A DNA stretch of 64,000 nucleotides. Source: Candidimonas nitroreducens (GTDB lineage: Bacteria > Pseudomonadota > Gammaproteobacteria > Burkholderiales > Burkholderiaceae_B). Positions 51,681 through 62,261 of this stretch are shown one piece after another. The notes beneath the pieces are model-generated. The model saw only the letters and a list, made by a program, of their open reading frames with translations, was not told the DNA's origin and did no database searches. Positions within the stretch are counted from its first letter, which is position 1, and every line of letters starts with the position of its first letter. The stretch is from the NCBI RefSeq assembly GCF_002209565.1, contig NZ_NJIH01000010.1:62001-126000 (forward strand), written 5' to 3'. Position numbers and translations under genes: made by a program.

Positions 51681-52073
51681 AAGGATGATCGTCGGGCTGC
51701 GCTACCCGCGAACCGAAGAAAGGAATCGAAAGCGAAACTGGAACGCGTGCGGACGGGGCGGCGATGCAAGCTCGCGCACGGACTGCGGACGCCCGCCGCT
51801 GCGGCACGGAAGACATGGCCGCATACCGCCGCAACCGGGCACGGCCAACACAAGCAAAGGGCGAAGAGGCAACCGCCAGAACCGGCATCAAAAAGGAAAA
51901 ACTTCGGCTACAGTATGCAAAGCAACGCGCCGGTATATTGACCGGCATGGCAATGCCAAGCCACAGCGGCAACTGGACTAAACTTCCCGTAGTACAGGCT
52001 CGGTATGGCGCAAGCCTGGGCTCGCGGGCCCAGGGATACGCCGATTGGCCAATACTCATGCAGGAGCATGGCA
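51681..52073. other. Gene-free interval before the lipoprotein gene
   Basis: Open frames on both strands are long here but lack start sites, homology and consistent codon use. No RNA gene or terminator was recognised. It may carry the lipoprotein promoter. Confidence 0.4.
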
Positions 52074-52610
52074 ATGATCCGCAACAAACCCGCTTACATA
52101 CCGGCACGCAGCCTGCGCGCCGCGCTGGCTCTGGCCGTGCTGGGCACTCTGGGCGCTTGCGCCAACATGAGCGAACTGCCCCAGGGCACGCCACTGGCGC
52201 AGATCGAGGCCAAGTACGGCCGCCCGAATTTTTCCTGCCCCGACGCCGGCGGCGGCCAGCATCTGATCTGGAGCCAGCAGCCCATGGGGCAATACGCCTG
52301 GGGCGTGCATGTCGACGGCGCCGGCCACACCGGCAAGGTTGCCGCGCTGCTCACCGACGAGCACTTCAAGATGCTCGCCCAAGGCACCTGGAGCCAGGAA
52401 CGCGTGCGCTGCGAATTCGGCCCCCCGGCCGTTATCGACCGCGTGGGCCTGCCGTCCAGCGACCAGCTCGTCTGGAGCTACCGCTACCGGCAGAGCGGAG
52501 CCTGGAATTCACTGATGTACGTGTATTTTGGCCATGACGGCTCGCACGTCACGCACTTCAACCCCGGCCCCGACCCCATGTACGACCACGACCGCTGGTC
52601 GTTCTTCTAG
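52074..52610 (+). CDS. Predicted lipoprotein of unknown function
   Basis: A 178-residue protein with a lipoprotein signal: helix LRAALALAVLGTLGAC with lipobox LGAC and lipidated Cys near residue 30, then NMSELPQGTPLAQIEAKYGRP. This GTP...KYG(R/K)P opening resembles SmpA/BamE-like or other small outer-membrane lipoprotein domains that sense gene-proximal envelope proteins, but no clear family was identified. ATG 52074 has GGAG seven bases upstream; an ATG two codons earlier is too close to that site. It converges on pssA with 166 bp between. Confidence 0.75.
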   Translation: MIRNKPAYIPARSLRAALALAVLGTLGACANMSELPQGTPLAQIEAKYGRPNFSCPDAGGGQHLIWSQQPMGQYAWGVHVDGAGHTGKVAALLTDEHFKMLAQGTWSQERVRCEFGPPAVIDRVGLPSSDQLVWSYRYRQSGAWNSLMYVYFGHDGSHVTHFNPGPDPMYDHDRWSFF

Positions 52611-52776
52611 CCGAACGAGGCCGCTGCTCTGCGAGGCTGCGGCTCAGGCGCTGGTTTATGCAAGCGGGGCACGGCGTGGCCCCCCGCTCAATGCGGCCAG
52701 GCCGTCTGTGCGCAGCCCGGAAAATCGGCACAGAGAGATGGGAGCATCCGCCCCCCTATGCCCCCATGCCACCCCG

Positions 52777-53571
52777 CTACTGGATGTCGTCCGGCGTGTC
52801 TTCGTGGCTGGCCTGGCGCATGCGGCTGCCGAGCCTGCGCGCCCGGCGCCAGCGCCAGTAAAATACCGCCCAGCCCGACAGGCCATAGATCACGAACAAG
52901 CCGAACAGCACCACCGGCGGATCGCTGGACACGAAGACGAACACCGCCACCAGCACCAGAATCACCCAGAAGGGCACGCTGCGGCCCAACGCGAAGGTCT
53001 TGCCGCTGTAGAACGGCGCGTTGCTGACCATGGCGACGCCGGCATAGACCGTAAAGGCGAAGGCTAGCCACGCTATGGTGCCGCTTTGCAGCGAAAACTT
53101 GTTGTCGACCGCCAGCCAGACGAAGCCGGCCACCAGAGCCGCTGCCGCCGGGCTGGGCAGCCCTTGGAAGAAGCGCTTGTCGACCACGCCGATATTGGTG
53201 TTGAAGCGTGCCAGGCGCAATGCCGCGCCCACCACGTAGACGAAAGCCGCCAGCCAGCCCCAGCGCCCCAGCCCGCGCAGGCTCCATTCGTAGATGACCA
53301 GCGCGGGAGCGATGCCGAACGAGGCCATGTCGGACATGGAATCGTACTGCTCGCCGAATGCCGACTGGGTATTGGTAAGGCGCGCCACGCGGCCATCCAT
53401 GCCGTCGAACACCATGGCGGCGAAGATCGCGATGGCCGCGACTTCGTAGCGGCCGTTCATGGCCTGCACCACGGCATAAAAGCCGGCAAACAGATTGGCG
53501 GTGGTGAAGGCATTGGGCAGCAGGTAGATGCTGCGCCGCCGGGTGTGCTCGTCCAGATTGAAGTTAGGCAT
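52777..53571 (-). CDS. pssA: CDP-diacylglycerol-serine O-phosphatidyltransferase
   Basis: A 264-residue membrane enzyme with about eight helices. The CDP-alcohol phosphotransferase motif DG-x2-AR-x8-G-x3-D-x3-D is complete at residues 59-81 (DGRVARLTNTQSAFGEQYD, SMSD). The N-terminus RRRSIYLLPNAFTTANLFAG is typical of class II PssA. It makes phosphatidylserine, which the adjacent Psd converts to phosphatidylethanolamine. Its ATG follows the psd stop by one base. Confidence 0.95.
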   Translation of the reverse strand: MPNFNLDEHTRRRSIYLLPNAFTTANLFAGFYAVVQAMNGRYEVAAIAIFAAMVFDGMDGRVARLTNTQSAFGEQYDSMSDMASFGIAPALVIYEWSLRGLGRWGWLAAFVYVVGAALRLARFNTNIGVVDKRFFQGLPSPAAAALVAGFVWLAVDNKFSLQSGTIAWLAFAFTVYAGVAMVSNAPFYSGKTFALGRSVPFWVILVLVAVFVFVSSDPPVVLFGLFVIYGLSGWAVFYWRWRRARRLGSRMRQASHEDTPDDIQ

Positions 53572-53572
53572 G

Positions 53573-54235
53573 TCAGGCCTCGTTCGCGGCAGGCAGCTCG
53601 GCCAGCACAGTACTGGTGGCCGATACCTTGTCGCCCAGGGACACCCTGGGGCGCGATTCCGGCGGCAGGTAGACGTCGACCCGCGAGCCAAAGCGTATGA
53701 AGCCATAGCGCTGGCCGCGATACAGATGGTCGCCGGTCTTGCTGTAGCACAGGATGCGCCGCGCCACCAGGCCGGCGATCTGCACCGAGGTCACCAGCCC
53801 GCCCTGGCGGGTGCGCAGCACGATGGCGTTGCGCTCGTTCTGCTGCGAGGCCTTTTCCAGGGAGGCATTGAAGAACTGGCCGGCGAAGTAATCGGTGGAC
53901 ACCACCTCGCCGTCGACCGGGGCGCGGTTCGAGTGCACATTGAAGACGTTCATGAAGACGCTGATCTTCAGGGCGTCGCGGTGCGCATAGGGGTCTTGAA
54001 CCTGCTCGACGGCGACCACGCGGCCGTCGGCCGGCGACAGCACGTTCAGCTCGCCATCGGGCGCCGCGCGCGGCGGATCGCGGAAAAACTGCACAACGAA
54101 CAGAGTAATCAGCCACAAGGGCAGCGCGGCCCAGAGCGACCAGAAGCTTACGGCCAGCGACACCACCACGGCGATCGCAATAAATGGCCAGCCCTCGCGG
54201 GCAATGACCGGATGCGGATAGGAAGGTTTATTCAT
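53573..54235 (-). CDS. psd: Phosphatidylserine decarboxylase proenzyme, short form
   Basis: A 220-residue protein with N-terminal membrane helices ([33 protein letters not shown]). It contains FFRDP and LSPADGRVV, then [14 protein letters not shown], and the autocleavage site in [11 protein letters not shown] (Gly-Ser). Cleavage makes a pyruvoyl alpha subunit. The short length matches the archaetidyl/phosphatidylserine decarboxylase group rather than the 320-residue E. coli type. It precedes pssA and lies 137 bp after hmuV. There is no clear Shine-Dalgarno. Confidence 0.94.
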   Translation of the reverse strand: MNKPSYPHPVIAREGWPFIAIAVVVSLAVSFWSLWAALPLWLITLFVVQFFRDPPRAAPDGELNVLSPADGRVVAVEQVQDPYAHRDALKISVFMNVFNVHSNRAPVDGEVVSTDYFAGQFFNASLEKASQQNERNAIVLRTRQGGLVTSVQIAGLVARRILCYSKTGDHLYRGQRYGFIRFGSRVDVYLPPESRPRVSLGDKVSATSTVLAELPAANEA

Positions 54236-54372
54236 CGTAAGGCGAAGAATAACCGAATTGGGGAGCCTCGGCCTCTACATGCAGCGCGGGGGGAAGCCCC
54301 GCACAGGCCAGCCTGCCGGCGGCGATTCCCCAGTTGCCGGGGTCGAATTGGCGGGTTCGACCCGCCGGTTCG

Positions 54373-55191
54373 CTATGCGAATACCACCAACGGGCGCTGC
54401 GGGCGCCGCGGGTGCGGCAGGATCTCGGCCTCGACACCGTACGCGCGCCGGATGTGTTCCGCCGTGAGAACCTCCGCCGGCGCACCGCAGGCCAGCACCG
54501 CGCCGCCGGCCAGCAACACGATACGGTCGGCCCAGGCAGCCGCCAGATTCAGGTCGTGCAGGATGACCAGGGCGCCGATGCGCTCGGCACGCGCCACGTC
54601 CCCGACCGCACGCAACAATTCCTGCTGGTGCAGGGGGTCGAGGCTGGAAGTGGGCTCGTCCAGCAGAATATAGCGGGCCTGCGGGTCGGCGTCGCGGGCC
54701 GCCAATGCCTGCAGCAGCACCCGCGCGAACTGCACGCGCTGCTGCTCGCCACCTGAAAGCTCGAGGTAGCGCCGCTGCGCGTAGCCGGCCATGCCGGCCA
54801 GCCCCAGCGCACGCCGCGCCAGCGCATCCACCTCCCGGGAAGCAAGCTCGGCAAACGGATAGGCGCCCATGCCCACCACCTCTTCCACCGTCAAGTCGAA
54901 GCCCAGCCCGGGGCGCTGCGGCAGCACCGCGCGGGCGCGCGCCTGGGCGGCGGCGTCCAGTTCGGCCAGGGCCCGCCCATTCAAGCGGATCGCCGCGCCG
55001 GCGCGCCTCGAAGGCTGGGGCGACAGTTCCCCCGCCAGTGCGGACAGGAAACTGGATTTGCCGGCGCCGTTGGCGCCCAGCAGGCACAGCACCTCGCCCT
55101 CGGCCAGTGCCAGGTTGATGTCGCGCAGCACGCTGCGCGCGCCGCGGCTCACGCCGAGGCCGCGAGCCTCGAAAGCCCCACCCATGCTCAT
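54373..55191 (-). CDS. hmuV: Heme ABC importer ATP-binding protein HmuV
   Basis: A 272-residue ATPase. Walker A LGANGAGKSSFL (about 38-49), signature LELSGGEQQRVQFARVL, Walker B YILLDEPTSSLD and switch histidine in LHDLNLAAAW. The heme-type AVLPQRPGLGFDLTVEEVV Q-loop region is typical of HmuV/BhuV. GGAGG precedes ATG 55191, which overlaps the permease stop (ATGA). Powers heme import through HmuU. Confidence 0.95.
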   Translation of the reverse strand: MSMGGAFEARGLGVSRGARSVLRDINLALAEGEVLCLLGANGAGKSSFLSALAGELSPQPSRRAGAAIRLNGRALAELDAAAQARARAVLPQRPGLGFDLTVEEVVGMGAYPFAELASREVDALARRALGLAGMAGYAQRRYLELSGGEQQRVQFARVLLQALAARDADPQARYILLDEPTSSLDPLHQQELLRAVGDVARAERIGALVILHDLNLAAAWADRIVLLAGGAVLACGAPAEVLTAEHIRRAYGVEAEILPHPRRPQRPLVVFA

Positions 55192-56246
55192 TGCGCCCCC
55201 TCCCGCCGTCCCGCGCGAAACAGCAGCCAAAAGAAGAACGGGCCGCCCACCAGCCCCGTAACCAGGCCCACGGGCAGTTCGGCCGGCGCCACTACCAGGC
55301 GCGCCGCGCAGTCGGCCAGCGTCAGGGCCAATGCGCCGCCCAGGGCCGAGGCCGGCAGCAGGTAGCGGTGGTGGGCGCCCAGCAGCATGCGCGCCAGGTG
55401 CGGCACGACCAACCCGACGAATCCGATGCCGCCGGTAACAGCCACCATGGGCCCGACCGCCAGCGCCACGGCCAGGATCAGGCGACGCCGCAAGGGCGCC
55501 AGGGCGAAGCCCAGGTGCGTGGCCTCGCGCTCGCCCAGCAGCAAGGCGTTCAGCTCGCGCCAGCATCGGCAGAAATACCCCAGCAGCAGCAGTGTCCATG
55601 GGCCGAAGAAGGCCAGCAGATGCCAGTTGGCGCCGGCCAGGCTGCCCATGCTCCAGAAGGTCAGGTCGCGCAACTGGTCGTCGCTGGCAATATAAGTGCA
55701 CAAGCCGATGGCACTGCCGGCCAGGGTGTTGATGGCGATGCCCGCCAGCAGCAGCCCTGCCATGCCGGAATAGCGGCGCCCCGCCACGTAGGCCAGGAAG
55801 GTGGCGCCCAGCCCTCCGGCGAACGCCGCGCCCGCCACTACAGGCAGGCCGGCCGCGCCGGCCACGATGGCGCATACCGCCCCGAGCGCCGAACCGGAAG
55901 AAATACCCACCAGCCCCGGCTCGGCCAGAGGATTGCGGAACAAAGCCTGCATCACCGCGCCGGCCACGGCCAGCGCGGCGCCAGCCGCCATGGACAGCAG
56001 CACGCGCGGCAAGCGAATGTCCAGCAGGACGCTGCGCAACAGCCGGTCGTCCGGCAGCGTCTCGCCCCACAGCAGCGCAGGCAGGCGCGACCACGGAATG
56101 GACATGGCGCCGCTGGCGCTGGCCGCCAAGGCGGCCAGCAGCAGACAGAGGGCCAGCCATGCCAGCACCGGACGTGGCGCCAGCCTGCCCGCAGGCAAGT
56201 GTCGCCTTTTGACGGCGGATGCTTTGGCGGCGGACGCGGTGTTCAT
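55188..56246 (-). CDS. hmuU: Heme ABC importer permease HmuU (FecCD family)
   Basis: A 352-residue FecCD-family permease with about ten helices. Signatures: LRLPRVLLSMAAGAALAVAG (as DIRLPRVLLSMAAG), FRNPLAEPGLVGISSGSALG, and GGIGFVGLVVPHLARMLLG. ATG 56246 overlaps the hmuT stop (ATGA). Forms the inner-membrane channel for heme with HmuV. Open frames extend upstream and downstream in this GC-rich region but are shadows. Confidence 0.95.
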   Translation of the reverse strand: MNTASAAKASAVKRRHLPAGRLAPRPVLAWLALCLLLAALAASASGAMSIPWSRLPALLWGETLPDDRLLRSVLLDIRLPRVLLSMAAGAALAVAGAVMQALFRNPLAEPGLVGISSGSALGAVCAIVAGAAGLPVVAGAAFAGGLGATFLAYVAGRRYSGMAGLLLAGIAINTLAGSAIGLCTYIASDDQLRDLTFWSMGSLAGANWHLLAFFGPWTLLLLGYFCRCWRELNALLLGEREATHLGFALAPLRRRLILAVALAVGPMVAVTGGIGFVGLVVPHLARMLLGAHHRYLLPASALGGALALTLADCAARLVVAPAELPVGLVTGLVGGPFFFWLLFRAGRREGAQ

Positions 56247-57151
56247 TGCGCCGCCTGCTTCAGATCGCGTATGGCCAGCGCAAGCCGCGGCCCCAGGCCC
56301 AGGGCCAGCAGATCGTCCATGGCGACGATGCGGCCGGCGCGCGCCGCCGGCGTATCGGCCACGCCGGGCCGGGCGCGCAAGGCAGCCATGCCGCCCACGG
56401 CCCGCAGCGAAGCCGTGGTGATGACGATCATCTCGGGCGCCAGGGCCGCCAGGCCTTCGGCGGACACCGGCTTGTAGCCGCGCTGCTGCGCCAGGGCATT
56501 GTCCAGTCCAGCCAGTTGCAGCAGCGCATTGGCCGCCGTGTCGCGGCCAGCCGCCTGGAACTGGCCGCTGCGATTGACCAGCAGCAACGCACGGCGCCGC
56601 GGCGCCTGCAGCGCACGTGCCGCGTCGATCTGCGCACGCAGCCGCGCGACCAGCGTCTCGCCCGCCCGCGGCACGCCCAGCACCTCGGCGATCTGCGCCA
56701 CGCGCCGGTACAGGGAATCTACCGAGGGGGCATCGGACACACGCCGCACCGCCAGGCCCAGGGACTCCAGCCGCGCCAGGGCCTGGGGCGGCCCGGCGTT
56801 TTCGGAAGCCAATACCAGGTCGGGACGCAGGGCCAGCACGCCTTCCACCGGCACCGCGCGGTAGTACCCGACACGCGGCAGGCGCGTGGCCGCCTCGGGG
56901 TAAAGGCTGGACAGATCGTCGGCCACCAGGCGGCCGCCCTGCCCCAGGTCGTAGACGATTTCCGTGACGCTGCCGCCCAGCGACACGACACGCCGCGGCG
57001 CCGCAGGCGCCGCCAGCGCCGCGACCGGCATGCCTGCGCACAGCAGCGCGGCCAGGAAGCTGCGGCGAGGCAAGCTGGCTCCCGCAGCCCGTGCCGCGCC
57101 TGGAGAATCCGAGCGGCATACAGGCCGCGAGGTGAACAGGAAGCGCCTCAT
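56243..57151 (-). CDS. hmuT: Periplasmic heme-binding protein HmuT
   Basis: A 302-residue receptor. A twin-arginine-like leader SLPRRSFLAALLCAGMPVAALAA (twin Arg near residue 29) precedes the mature start APAAPRRVVSLGGSVTEIVYDLG. The vitamin B12/heme binding fold is supported by VGYYRAVPVEGVLALRPDLVLAS with the axial Tyr candidate in GYYR. It follows hmuS by one base. Hands heme from the outer-membrane receptor to HmuUV. Confidence 0.94.
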   Translation of the reverse strand: MRRFLFTSRPVCRSDSPGAARAAGASLPRRSFLAALLCAGMPVAALAAPAAPRRVVSLGGSVTEIVYDLGQGGRLVADDLSSLYPEAATRLPRVGYYRAVPVEGVLALRPDLVLASENAGPPQALARLESLGLAVRRVSDAPSVDSLYRRVAQIAEVLGVPRAGETLVARLRAQIDAARALQAPRRRALLLVNRSGQFQAAGRDTAANALLQLAGLDNALAQQRGYKPVSAEGLAALAPEMIVITTASLRAVGGMAALRARPGVADTPAARAGRIVAMDDLLALGLGPRLALAIRDLKQAAQ

Positions 57152-57152
57152 C

Positions 57153-58331
57153 TCAAGCTGCCAGCGGCACCGGGCAGTAGCCCACCATCAGCTCGCGCCA
57201 GGCAGCCAGTTCCGGCACGCCCGGCTTGCGCGCGCCGAAGAACTGCACGATCAGTTCGCCGCCGGCGGTATAGCCCTCCAGCGACGTGATCCAGCCGTCG
57301 TCGCTCGGGCGATTGACGATCCAGGTGGAGTCGATGGCCGTGGTGTCCAGGTGCAGATTGAAGTGCGGTTCCAGCACGTTGAACCAGGGCCCGGTGCGCA
57401 GCAGGTGCTGGATGGGGCCGGAGTGGATCTGCACCATGCCGCGGTTGCCTACGAAACACATGATGGACGTGCCGCGCTCGACCACCGCATGCAGCATGCG
57501 CTCTATTGTGTCGTTGGGGATCGGCTGGGCCAGGTCGGTGCCGGCCTCGCACAAAGCCGCCAGGCGCGAAAGCTTGTGGCGCTTGAGCAGCCCCGCGAAT
57601 TCGTGAGTGTCCTTCATGGCCAGCCACTCGCCGCGCAGGCTGGCGGCAGCTTCCGCGCCTTCCGCCGCGGCGGACATCGGCGCATCGTCCTTGGCGCCGG
57701 CATCGATACCCGCATCACCTTCGGCACCGGCGTCACGATCGGCAGCAGGCACTGCAACATCAACGGCCGCGCCCGCAGAACCTTCGGCGGGCCGCTCCGC
57801 GCCGGCAGCGTCCGGCGCCAGCTGCGGCCAGACCGGATCCGGATCCAGCAGCGAGGCCACCAGCGCCTCGTAGGCCTGCACATCGCTGGCATCGGTGCAA
57901 TACACCTTGTGCATCGCCTCGCCCCGCGCATCGAAGAACTGCAGGCTGCGCCGCTGGCCGTCGTCGACGGCCACCGTATGCTTCCAGTGGCTGAAGAACA
58001 TGCGCAGATCGATGTCCGGGCCCAGCACGATGCCCATGCTTTTGCCGGCGCGGATGTCTTCGTAGCGGCCATGGCGTTCGTGCACGCACCACTCGTTGCG
58101 CGTCAGCGCCATCACCCGCCCCAGTTCGCCCAGGCGGCGGAATACGTCCTGTGGCGGCTGGCGCAGCACGCGCGCACGGATGCCGCCGCAGCCGGCCAGC
58201 ACCAATTCCAGTTCGCTGACTTTCATCTGCGCGGCCAGATTGCGGATGCGCGCCTTGGGCGCGGCGGCGGCCAGTTCGGCGTAGCGCTCGCGCAGGGCCC
58301 GGCCCTGCTGTTCGAATTGTTGCGTCGTCAT
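57153..58331 (-). CDS. hmuS: Hemin-degrading factor HmuS/HemS-like
   Basis: A 392-residue cytoplasmic protein made of two homologous HemS halves (about 1-175 and 245-390), e.g. RNEWCVHERHGRYEDI and CFVGNRGMVQIHSGPI-like segments with LDTTAIDSTWIVNRPSDDGW. Between them is an Ala/Asp/Glu-rich linker of about 65 residues that is longer than in Yersinia HemS. It binds imported heme and participates in its breakdown. GAGGAG precedes ATG. It stands between the receptor and hmuT genes. Confidence 0.93.
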   Translation of the reverse strand: MTTQQFEQQGRALRERYAELAAAAPKARIRNLAAQMKVSELELVLAGCGGIRARVLRQPPQDVFRRLGELGRVMALTRNEWCVHERHGRYEDIRAGKSMGIVLGPDIDLRMFFSHWKHTVAVDDGQRRSLQFFDARGEAMHKVYCTDASDVQAYEALVASLLDPDPVWPQLAPDAAGAERPAEGSAGAAVDVAVPAADRDAGAEGDAGIDAGAKDDAPMSAAAEGAEAAASLRGEWLAMKDTHEFAGLLKRHKLSRLAALCEAGTDLAQPIPNDTIERMLHAVVERGTSIMCFVGNRGMVQIHSGPIQHLLRTGPWFNVLEPHFNLHLDTTAIDSTWIVNRPSDDGWITSLEGYTAGGELIVQFFGARKPGVPELAAWRELMVGYCPVPLAA

Positions 58332-58370
58332 TTCAAGCTCCTCGTGTTCATGACATGAAATAAGAAATGG

Positions 58371-58389
58371 GCGCCCCGGCCTGGGGCGC
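58371..58389 (-). terminator. Possible terminator or attenuator after the heme receptor gene
   Basis: A 7-bp stem GCGCCCC / GGGGCGC with loop GGCCT lies in the 190-bp receptor-hmuS gap; on the minus strand CCCATTTCTTATTTC follows. It could lower expression of hmuSTUV relative to the receptor. Confidence 0.4.
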
Positions 58390-58521
58390 GCGTCCCGGCT
58401 CCAGGCCGGTATTCACTGTCCGATCGATACGGGATCGATACCCCTTCGATAACCCCCCAATGCCCGTTCCATACCCGTCAACACCAAGTCGACACAGGCT
58501 CGCTGCGGGGTCGATGCCCGC

Positions 58522-60846
58522 TCAATACCGGTACGTCACGGCCACCCGCAGCGAACGCCCCGGTTGCGTATAGGTGTCCACCGGCAGGGGAATCGCCGAG
58601 CCTCCCGCCGTGGGCACGTCCAGCGCATTCCAGTACTTCTTGTCGAAAACGTTGTAGACACCCGCCTGCACCCGCAGCCCCTTGACCGCCGTAGGCTTCC
58701 ACCACGCGGTCAGATCCAGCAGCCCATAGCCGGGCGCCTGGAAGTCGGCATAAGGCGCGTCGGCCGTGGCCTGCGGGTACTCCACCTGATGGCGCGGCCG
58801 CGCCGCGGTGACAATACCCTCGGCGCCCCAATGCTCGGTGCCATAGCCCAAGGCTGCGACGATCTTGAGCGGCGCCACCGAATTCAGGTGCTGGCCGGTG
58901 TCCTGGTCGCGGCCGTCGGCCCATGCCAGCGCGCCGCGCACGTGCCAGCCGGGCTGGAACTGCCAGTGCCCGCTCAGTTCGGCGCCGTAGATGCGCACGT
59001 GGGCGCGGTTGACATAACCGGTGACACCCAGCGGATACAGACCGTTCCACGCCTGCTGCCACTCGGCGGATGATGCCGTCAGCGGCACGCCTTCGATGAA
59101 ATTGCGATAGCGGTTGTCGTAGAAGCTCAGGCGCCCGCCCAGCTTGGCATCGCCCGCATCGACGCCCAATTCCCAGCCGTGGCTGGTCTCGGGCTTCAGG
59201 TCGGGATTGCCCACGCTCAGATAGGTGCCCGGGCCGCCGTAGTTCAGGTACAGCTGAGTGGCGGAAGGCGCCTTGAAGCCGTAGCCGTACTTGGCGTAAA
59301 GCGTGACGTCTTCACGTGGCCGGAAGCTTGCCAGCAGCGACGGAGACAGGCGCTGGCCGCTGCTGGACGACAGGCTTTGCACGCCCGAATTGGGGTTGCT
59401 GGAATACGAACCGCCGCTCTCGGGCTTCTGCCGGTAGGCGTCGAAGCGCAGCGCGGGGGTCAGGCCGTAGCGTCCGTCCGCCCAGGACAGTTCGTCCTGC
59501 GCCCACAGCGCCCATTGATTGCCGGTGACACGCGGCATGTCGGACTGGTTGCTGTGCAAAAAGCCGCAGGTGCGCGGGCCGAAGAGCGCGGGCAGGCCTG
59601 GCGGCACGGCGGGGCAGTTGTCGTAGCCGGCGGACAATTGCTCGGTGCGATTGCCGTACCATTGCGCGCCCACGCTCCAGTGCTGGGCCACGGCTCCGGC
59701 CAGATGCCCCGCCGCGCGCGCCTGCAGCCCAAAGCCGGATTCTTCTATGGAATTGTCGCGGCCGTAGGGGCCGCTGGGATATCCGTAGCGGAACGGATCG
59801 CCAGGAATGATGTAGGCGCGCGCATCCGTGTTGTGCAGGCCGTCGTTGGCGGTGTCCAGACGCATGCGCTGCCAGTACAGCTTGACTCCCGCTTCGTCCA
59901 GCGCAGCCTGCCCTTGCGGCGAACGGTAGCCGTAATCCAGCATCACGCGGTCGCGCGCCAGCTCTTCGTTCGTCGTATCGTGGCCGATCTGGAAATCTTC
60001 CGCCGCGCCTTGTTCCGTGCGCATGTCGATCGTCGACTGGCGCCGGAACGTGTCGCCGCTCAGGCTCAGCGTATGGCCGCTCGACCATTCGTGCTGCAGC
60101 ACCAGGCGCGCGTTCTGCTGCTTGTAGGTTTCGGGGTTTGGCTGCTCGCGCTGCGCGCCGTAGCCGCCGCGGTCGGCCATGTTCTGCAGTTCATGGCCGC
60201 GGCGCTGGCCGGCCTGCAGCAGCCACGAGGTGCCCTCGCCCACCCTGCCCGCCAGAGCGGCGTCGGCACCGATGCTGTCGTCGGCGCTGTCGTGGCCCGA
60301 CTTGAGCAAAGCGCCGAAATCCCTGCCCGGCTGCAGCACATCGGCAGGCATCAGGCTGCGCAGCGCCAGCGCTCCGGCCAGAGCACCCGAACGCGCCGCA
60401 TTCGGGCCGCGCAGCACCTCGATGTCGGTCAGGGTATTGAAGTCTATGGTGTTCAGGCCGCCCTGCACACCGCGCGCGCCGTCGGTGAGCCACGGCAGCG
60501 CCACCCCATCGAGGGTCGTTGCAACGCGATCGCCGTCCAGCCCGCGCAGGTTGACACTGTTGTTCTGGCGGTTGAAGTTCACGCCAGGCTCGCCGCGCTG
60601 GCTCAGGTCGTCCCAGCTATTGATCGACCGGTCATCGAGCTGCGCCCGCGTGGTAATGGTGGCGCCGTCGGGCAGCGCCGTCTGCAGCGCCTGGCCTTGT
60701 ACCGTGACCGGCGCCAGCGACGGAACCGCCGCGGCATCTCCGGCCTGCGGCCCCTGCGCTTGAGCTGCCACTTGCGCCACACCGGGCGTGGCCAGCACCA
60801 TCAGCAGCGCCCCGCTGCACCATACCGTCGACTTGCTGCTAGCCAT
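58522..60846 (-). CDS. hmuR: TonB-dependent heme/hemoglobin receptor
   Basis: A 774-residue outer-membrane receptor. A signal peptide (residues 1-24, ending GVAQ) is followed by a plug domain (LRGLDGDRVATTLDGVALP, LRGPNAARSGALAG) and a 22-strand barrel. YGFKAPSATQLYL and VGNPDLKPETSHGWELG correspond to the FRAP and NPDL motifs of heme receptors. It ends with aromatic YRY, the usual outer-membrane sorting end. Energy comes from TonB. A candidate Fur box lies upstream, and hmuSTUV follow, so iron limitation should induce the unit. Bordetella names would be bhuR and so on. Confidence 0.93.
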   Translation of the reverse strand: MASSKSTVWCSGALLMVLATPGVAQVAAQAQGPQAGDAAAVPSLAPVTVQGQALQTALPDGATITTRAQLDDRSINSWDDLSQRGEPGVNFNRQNNSVNLRGLDGDRVATTLDGVALPWLTDGARGVQGGLNTIDFNTLTDIEVLRGPNAARSGALAGALALRSLMPADVLQPGRDFGALLKSGHDSADDSIGADAALAGRVGEGTSWLLQAGQRRGHELQNMADRGGYGAQREQPNPETYKQQNARLVLQHEWSSGHTLSLSGDTFRRQSTIDMRTEQGAAEDFQIGHDTTNEELARDRVMLDYGYRSPQGQAALDEAGVKLYWQRMRLDTANDGLHNTDARAYIIPGDPFRYGYPSGPYGRDNSIEESGFGLQARAAGHLAGAVAQHWSVGAQWYGNRTEQLSAGYDNCPAVPPGLPALFGPRTCGFLHSNQSDMPRVTGNQWALWAQDELSWADGRYGLTPALRFDAYRQKPESGGSYSSNPNSGVQSLSSSSGQRLSPSLLASFRPREDVTLYAKYGYGFKAPSATQLYLNYGGPGTYLSVGNPDLKPETSHGWELGVDAGDAKLGGRLSFYDNRYRNFIEGVPLTASSAEWQQAWNGLYPLGVTGYVNRAHVRIYGAELSGHWQFQPGWHVRGALAWADGRDQDTGQHLNSVAPLKIVAALGYGTEHWGAEGIVTAARPRHQVEYPQATADAPYADFQAPGYGLLDLTAWWKPTAVKGLRVQAGVYNVFDKKYWNALDVPTAGGSAIPLPVDTYTQPGRSLRVAVTYRY

Positions 60847-60876
60847 GCCTACATCCTAAAAATAGAAATAAGACAC

Positions 60877-60897
60877 GAAATGATAACTATTATTATT
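60877..60897 (-). promoter_or_regulatory. Candidate Fur box before the heme receptor gene
   Basis: The AT-rich stretch AAATGATAACTATTATTAT (60878-60896) resembles the Fur consensus of GATAAT repeats. It lies about 32 bp before the receptor start. Confidence 0.55.
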
Positions 60898-61046
60898 TAT
60901 AAATGCAAAGGGAGCTTAGCGTGATGCGAAAGAGGGACGGACAGGTATTGCCAAAACCCCGGGGCCGTGCGAAAAAAGGCACCAATCCGGCACTGCCCAA
61001 CTTGCGGCCTGCAGGCTGGCCAGACTCGACAAGGGCGACAACAAAA

Positions 61047-61069
61047 GAGGCGGCCACATGGGCCGCCTC
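61047..61069 (-). terminator. Terminator of ilvC
   Basis: A perfect 9-bp stem GAGGCGGCC / GGCCGCCTC with loop ACATG; on the minus strand it runs into TTTTGT, 50 bp after the ilvC stop. Confidence 0.8.
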
Positions 61070-61118
61070 GGGGCTTGCGCGGCGCGGCCGGGCCGCTACG
61101 CGCAAAAGGGTACAGCGA

Positions 61119-62261
<1,143 letters not shown>

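Noticed and set aside
51676-52194. Long minus-strand frame opposite the lipoprotein leader
   Set aside because: Cys/Arg/Ser-rich nonsense composition typical of a shadow frame; no start signal.
54373-56160. A 595-codon frame that seems to fuse permease and ATPase of the heme importer
   Set aside because: Only its last 272 codons are HmuV; the upstream part is hmuU read out of frame. Both real genes have their own starts and overlapping ATGA junctions.
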